Below, piece by piece: positions 60,100 to 64,000 of a stretch of DNA of 64,000 bases (the first letter of the stretch is position 1; each line of letters opens with the position of its first letter). The translations under genes and the position numbers were made by a program. The notes beneath the pieces were generated by a model. It made no database searches. It saw nothing but the letters and a program-made list of their open reading frames with translations, and was not told the origin of the DNA. The DNA comes from Balaenoptera acutorostrata (taxonomy: Eukaryota; Chordata; Mammalia; Artiodactyla; Balaenopteridae), in assembly GCF_949987535.1 (NCBI RefSeq), contig NC_080068.1, forward strand, positions 80,191,254-80,255,253, given 5' to 3'.

Positions 60100-61087
60100 C
60101 TAAAATTACAAGACAATGATTTATGACTGGTGAGGAGATATAAGCAGGTATTTTAGCTTGACTTTTTGTTGTTTTTTAAACAGAGCACTAAATTATAAAT
60201 TATCTTTGTACCAGCAAACATAACTAGATAATCAGAGGCATCAAATCAAACTCGCAGTGGGGCAACACTCCCACAGGACTGCTTTCTGACAGGGTGCTTT
60301 TTATGGAAAGAGTAAGGTTACATGTCCTTAATTTATTTTTATGGTAAAAGATATTAAGAACTACACTCCATGGATCTTGACTTCCAATTGGGCCTCTCTT
60401 GGTGCCACTTCAGAAAAGAGAGACGGCCTAAAGGGGGCGCTGTCACCCGGGCCACAATCTCCCCTAGTCTGTGTGAGGGGAGATTTTCTTAGCATAGGCC
60501 TGTGTCTCCAAGGATCATCACAAAAAAAAGAAAAAAGAAAAACATTAAATTACACAGAACCAGCAAGGGCAATAATTATGCAGTCACTTGCTAATGATGA
60601 CTGTTTTAACATCTGTATGTTTTAAACTGCAAAATAAAGTATAGTTTTCAATATACATAAACACAATCACTAATTTCCTTTCTATTCACAGGACAACTTC
60701 GGGAACCCCTTGTAACTTACACCTGAATATATACCAACAACTGAACAATCATCTGAACTTAGAGATCAAACATCCTGACTGATTTACTGGCAGCCATATA
60801 TGCTCATTATCCAGAAACACTTCTATCACTTAGAGACAACGGTTAAGACTTTCTTTAATTTGCTGAAAATAACAATATATTAATAAATTAATCCTAGTCA
60901 AAACTGGATAACAGGTTGACTCCACATTTTTTAAATCACATCATCAGTAAGAAAAAATTATAAGAAAGAAGATACAATAGATCTAGCGAAAATGATTTTT
61001 TAAATGGCAAAAGTACAGATGAAAAATCCCTATATGTCTAACAATCAACACTTCTACCCAGATTGATATATCTAAATTAAACTCTAC
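60100..61087 (-). other. TBC1D1: Intron between exons B and C
   Basis: This 988-base intron is AT-rich, with no recognisable repeat or RNA gene. Its donor is GTAGAG and its acceptor ATTTTAG. Confidence 0.93.
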
Positions 61088-61207
61088 CTTTTTGTGTTCA
61101 TAAAGTCAGAGGTGTTATTTTCATCTACAGGAGCCAGAAATTTTAGAAAATTTGGCACAGAGGAAGAAGAATGAAGTTTTTTCCGCAGGGCATTACGGTA
61201 GGAGATG
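61088..61207 (-). CDS. TBC1D1: TBC1D1 exon B: second half of the muscle long-isoform insert
   Basis: This 120-nt exon follows a good acceptor (pyrimidine-rich, ending CTCAG) and ends at AAAAAG/GTAGAG, phase 2 at both ends. After completing the split Ser codon it reads ISYRNALRKKLHSSSSVPNF, then a hydrophobic LKFLAP segment, then DENNTSDFMNTK. Its last two bases form Arg with the first base of exon C. The SxPNFxKxL pattern is echoed in exon A (SSPNFFKYL against SSVPNFLKFL), which suggests an internal repeat of a short phospho-regulated motif. Exons A and B sum to 94 codons, so skipping both keeps frame. Each is also a multiple of three, so either could be skipped alone. Confidence 0.95.
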
Positions 61208-61733
61208 CTGAGAGTGTGGTTGAAAAAAGAGTTTAGGATAAAGAAACAAAAACACACAAAGCATAAAACATAACCTTCAAAACAGAAGAAACATTTTATA
61301 GTTCTAAGGCTAAGGAAATTAAAGCGGGTAAGAAATCAAAAATAGTTTACAAATGAGATTTAACTTTCATTTTTAGTCAATAAAATTCTATTACTTTAAA
61401 TGAATGGAATCAATGAACTAATTAACAAACATCAGTCCAGTTACACAAGATGAATAAATTCTAAAGATGTGCTGTGCAACATTGTGTCTACAGTTACAAC
61501 ACTCTGCCCATAGTTAGTAATACCGTGAACACGCAAAAAATTTGTTAAGAGGGTAGATCTCATGTTAAGCGTTCTGACCAAAATAAAAACAAAACCACAA
61601 CAATAAAAAATTCAGTCCATCATCCAAAATGACTCCTTCCTTCCAAAGTAGAAAAATAATTTGCCTAAATTAATGAGGAAGTTTCTGATATGGCACAAAT
61701 CGCAATGTATATGATCAAGCACATTGCTGTTAA

Positions 61734-61758
61734 CGTGTGTGTGTGTGTGTGTGTGTGT
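61734..61758 (+). repeat. (GT)n microsatellite
   Basis: About twelve GT units without interruption. On the gene-sense strand it is (CA)n, a sequence that can bind hnRNP L. It lies inside the intron between the two optional exons. Confidence 0.95.
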
Positions 61759-61907
61759 ACACTAGCGCAGGGGAATGTGAAAATAAGTATATAAAAAATA
61801 ATCTGCCATCAAGACTGTTTTCATAATAATTTTGAGGGAATTAATCAATAGTAAAATTCAGTAGATTCAAATGATAGACTGAAAATAGGAAAACCAAAAC
61901 CAGACAA

Positions 61908-61922
61908 GCACACACACACACA
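61908..61922 (+). repeat. Short (CA)n microsatellite
   Basis: About seven CA units, roughly 100 nt past the exon A donor on the transcript; read on the gene-sense strand it is (TG)n. Confidence 0.85.
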
Positions 61923-62024
61923 AGCGGTGGCCCCGGGGTTCTTGTGTAGACATTCAGCACACTCTCTCTGCGTGAGCATCCCGGGAAGACGAACGACACT
62001 GAACTTGCCATGCGGGTGGCTCAC

Positions 62025-62186
62025 CTCTTCGGCACAGCATTGCCACTCTGTTCTCCACTTGGGTAATGTTTGAGGTACTTAAAAAAATTGGGCGAGGAGG
62101 CGGAGGGGGTAAGACGAGGTGGAGGAGCAGGAGCTGAAGACTGACCTGAGCCACTTTTAGACTCGCCAACAGGTGGATGATTCCCA
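62025..62186 (-). CDS. TBC1D1: TBC1D1 exon A: first half of the muscle long-isoform insert
   Basis: This 162-nt exon is bounded by ATTTAG on the acceptor side and GTGAGC on the donor side, in phase 2 at both ends. It starts with one base that completes a codon, then reads GNHPPVGESKSGSG, a Pro/Ser/Ala-rich stretch with PAPPPRL, and then SSPNFFKYLKH. It ends two bases into the codon completed by exon B. The composition suggests a disordered, phosphorylatable linker. The longest open frame here is in a different, wrong frame, so the exon is easily missed. With exon B it makes the optional insert of the skeletal-muscle long isoform. As recalled from human, the sequence is almost identical, with small changes (Thr for Asn after PPPRL, Tyr-Pro in the HYPSGEQ segment). 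That this exon is alternative is known for the family and not visible here. Confidence 0.93.
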
Positions 62187-63295
62187 CTAAATAGCAATTA
62201 GAGAGAAAGCAGGGGAGTTAGAGTAAAAGGGGGGGACGGCACCGCGCAGGAAACGCAGAGGACACACGGAGGAAACAGGAACTGTCACAGTTAAGAGGGT
62301 GCTCTCCTCTTCTGCGCCCCAATTCCTGCTGGCAAAGGCAGCTCTCAGTCAAGAGGGCACTGTGAAAGGTCCCTCCTGATCACTTCCCACATGCCTATGT
62401 GCGCAAGAGACCCGTTTCCTCTACTCCTTTCTTAGGATCTGACGGGGGAAAATTTTTTTTAATTAAAACAAAAGCAAAGGAAAGCAAAACAAAATCCAGA
62501 GTTTTAGAAATACATCTCTCTTCAAAATGAACAATAACCTGCCTTGAATGTCCAAGTTCCATTTCCTGTGCATAAGTGAGCAGAGTTCATGAGGGGGGAG
62601 CAAAGCAAAAGAGGCATGCTGTGGGGCGGGGGAGGAGGGGGAGGACGGTACCACGCCCCCTCATCACCCGCGCCCCGCAGGACCCTTTAGGAAGCTGCTT
62701 TCTTAGGAGAGAAGGGAAATGGACTGTCAGGGACTTCTCATTTCCTGCCACCTCGGCTTGTGTGAAACAGTGGGCTTATTAGCAAGAGGACTAGAAATCT
62801 CCAGACAGGAAAAGTTCCATTATCACTAATATGCCAGAAAAAGAGGGGTGGGAGCCAGTGCAGAGGCAGAATAAAACGAGTGTGCGCGCTGGGTTTTAAG
62901 AAACATGACAAGAACCCACAAAGCCTCAAACAAACTATGCTTGCCTCCAAAACATCACAGAATTGAATATTAGCTTCTGAAGCATGTCCTGCTTTGGGAT
63001 CACAATTATCCAGCCAAATTCCAAAGAACCATCATCACTATTTTCAATGGCGTACGGAAAACAGAGCTGAGCGGCTCTACTAGCTCGTTTGAGATCGCTA
63101 GCACGTGTCACTGCTTCACCAGCAACACCCCAACACCCACCCCCGTGTGGACTCTCTCTCACCTGTGCAGGGCCTGCACCAAGACACACGTCCTGGCTTC
63201 TGTTGTCACCAAAATCAGGCAGCAGCTGCACACAGGTGTGGCCTACTTCATCCTTCTACAGTGAGGAGTTTTAAAATATTTTTAAAGTGATTTTT

Positions 63296-63592
63296 TTTAA
63301 AATTTTATTTACTTATTTATTTATTTTTTGGCTGTGTTGGGTCTTCGTTTCTGTGCGAGGGCTTTCTCTAGTTGTGGCGAGCGGGGGCCACTCTTCATCA
63401 CGGCGCGCAGGCCTGTCACTATCGCGGCCTCTCCTGTTGCGGAGCACAGGCTCCAGACGCGCAGGCTCAGTAGTTGTGGCGCACGGGCTTAGTTGCTCCG
63501 CGGCATGTGGGATCTTCCCAGACCAGGGCTCGAACCCGTGCCCCCTGCATTGGCAGGCAGATTCTCAACCACTGCGCCACCAGGGAAGCCCC
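63296..63592 (-). mobile_element. CHR-type SINE, gene-sense orientation
   Basis: The plus strand begins with the A/T tail and tttttggctgtgttgggtct and ends with cactgcgccaccagggaagc. The duplication taaagtgattttt is exact at 63283-63295 and 63593-63605. Confidence 0.96.
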
Positions 63593-63799
63593 TAAAGTGA
63601 TTTTTAAACATACCTCTGTGTCCATTCATGGTCTCTGACACTCGGAGTCAAATTAATTGCCAAGGGACCCCAGAAGGAGGCGGGAGAACTTCTAGTACTG
63701 CTTACCCAGCTCTATAGCCAGGAAATCCCAACTGCTCACTGGAGCCCAATTATTAAAATTAGTAAATCTTGTTCGAAGAATCCAGAACTCTCACATTGG

Positions 63800-63915
63800 A
63801 GGAGATTTTAGAGACCACCTATTGTGTCATACAGTCTCAACTGTGTCATACAGTGAAGTGAAGTAACTTTGCCCGGGTCACAGACGGCTTGGGACAGAGC
63901 TAGGACAGAGGCCCC
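63800..63915 (-). repeat. MIR fragment
   Basis: Plus-strand 'gtgaagtaactttgcccggg', then 'tcacagacggcttgggacag' and 'agctaggacagaggcccc' is the inverted MIR core. Confidence 0.7.
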
Positions 63916-64000
63916 GGCATCACTGCGCCTCTCGCCGGGGCCTCCAAATGAGCAGACTCACCTGACTGCTCACTCGCTACTTCCCTCCAGGCCAGAGGCA

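Larger units (their letters stand above)
61208..62024 (-). other. TBC1D1: Intron between exons A and B
   Basis: This 817-base intron contains a (GT)n run at 61734-61758 and a short (CA)n at 61908-61922. The rest is AT-rich with no assignable feature. Confidence 0.93.
1..64000 (-). other. TBC1D1: TBC1D1 gene, internal part (nine exons and their introns)
   Basis: The whole window lies inside one minus-strand gene. Nine exons read in order as the middle and C-terminal part of TBC1D1, the Rab GTPase-activating protein that holds GLUT4 storage vesicles inside muscle and fat cells until Akt or AMPK phosphorylates it. Intron phases chain without conflict: 2,2,2,1,1,1,1,0,1,0 from the intron before exon A to the intron after exon I. 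TBC1D1 is chosen over its paralogue TBC1D4 because exon I reads SHKPLILQHENLETIVDF, where I recall TBC1D4 differing strongly, and because the 94-codon A+B cassette is present. The placed exons total 1504 nt. The N-terminal PTB domains and the final exon(s) are outside the window. Confidence 0.97.
62187..64000 (-). other. TBC1D1: Intron before exon A (partial)
   Basis: This holds a GC-rich stretch at 62590-62680, an unexplained minus-strand open frame at 62935-63231, a CHR SINE at 63296-63592 and an inverted MIR at about 63800-63915. The exon that donates into exon A is beyond the window; to fit phase 2 it must end two bases into a codon. Confidence 0.9.

Noticed and set aside
61954..62187. 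77-codon minus-strand frame over exon A
   Set aside because: It is the wrong frame of a real exon; the correct frame (GNHPPVGESK...) joins exon B in phase.
1..64000. CRISPR array, bacterial operon or phage-like system
   Set aside because: The window is intron-rich mammalian DNA with spliced exons and SINE/LINE repeats; there are no spaced direct repeats or prokaryotic gene organisation.

Overview
This window is mammalian nuclear DNA and most likely comes from a whale or dolphin (Cetartiodactyla, Cetacea). It carries ten tRNA-derived SINEs whose heads read 'cttccctggtggcgcagtgg', the CHR type known from cetaceans, hippos and ruminants. Several have near-perfect target-site duplications and so are fairly young. 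I saw no ruminant BovB or Bov-A2 sequence. Ancient mammalian repeats (MIR, L2, MER5/MER20, Tigger, MLT1 LTRs, 5'-truncated L1s) fill most of the rest.

One protein-coding gene is supported, on the minus strand across the whole window: TBC1D1, a Rab GTPase-activating protein that controls GLUT4 vesicle traffic downstream of Akt and AMPK. Nine internal exons can be placed to the base, and every junction keeps frame with GT/AG splice sites. In transcription order (high to low coordinates) they are A 62025-62186, B 61088-61207, C 59960-60099, D 25941-26126, E 19198-19359, F 14795-14953, G 9776-10020, H 7572-7731 and I 43-212. Exons A and B together are 282 nt (94 codons) with phase-2 introns on all sides, which matches the optional 94-residue insert of the long muscle isoform. 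Exon C carries the basic calmodulin-binding/phosphorylation segment. D and E encode the linker and helices before the catalytic domain. F to I encode the TBC (RabGAP) domain with its arginine and glutamine fingers. The N-terminal PTB-domain exons lie beyond position 64000 and the C-terminal coiled-coil exon(s) lie before position 1.

Region by region: 1-10 kb holds the last TBC-domain exons, a GGGCT pentamer array on the gene-sense strand and a CpG-dense block around exon H. 10-26 kb holds exons G, F, E and D in introns of 4 to 7 kb. 26-60 kb is one 33.8-kb intron filled with repeats, including a nested LINE insertion close to the exon D acceptor, a SINE inserted into another SINE's tail in opposite orientation, two L1 3' ends, MER elements and a very G-rich run. 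60-64 kb holds exons C, B and A close together, plus part of the preceding intron.

I found no convincing second protein gene, RNA gene, CRISPR array or novel system. The long open frames outside the exons look like chance frames in GC-rich or repeat DNA. The observations most worth following up concern splicing architecture, nested transposons, G-quadruplex-capable repeats, and whale-specific residues in a metabolic regulator.
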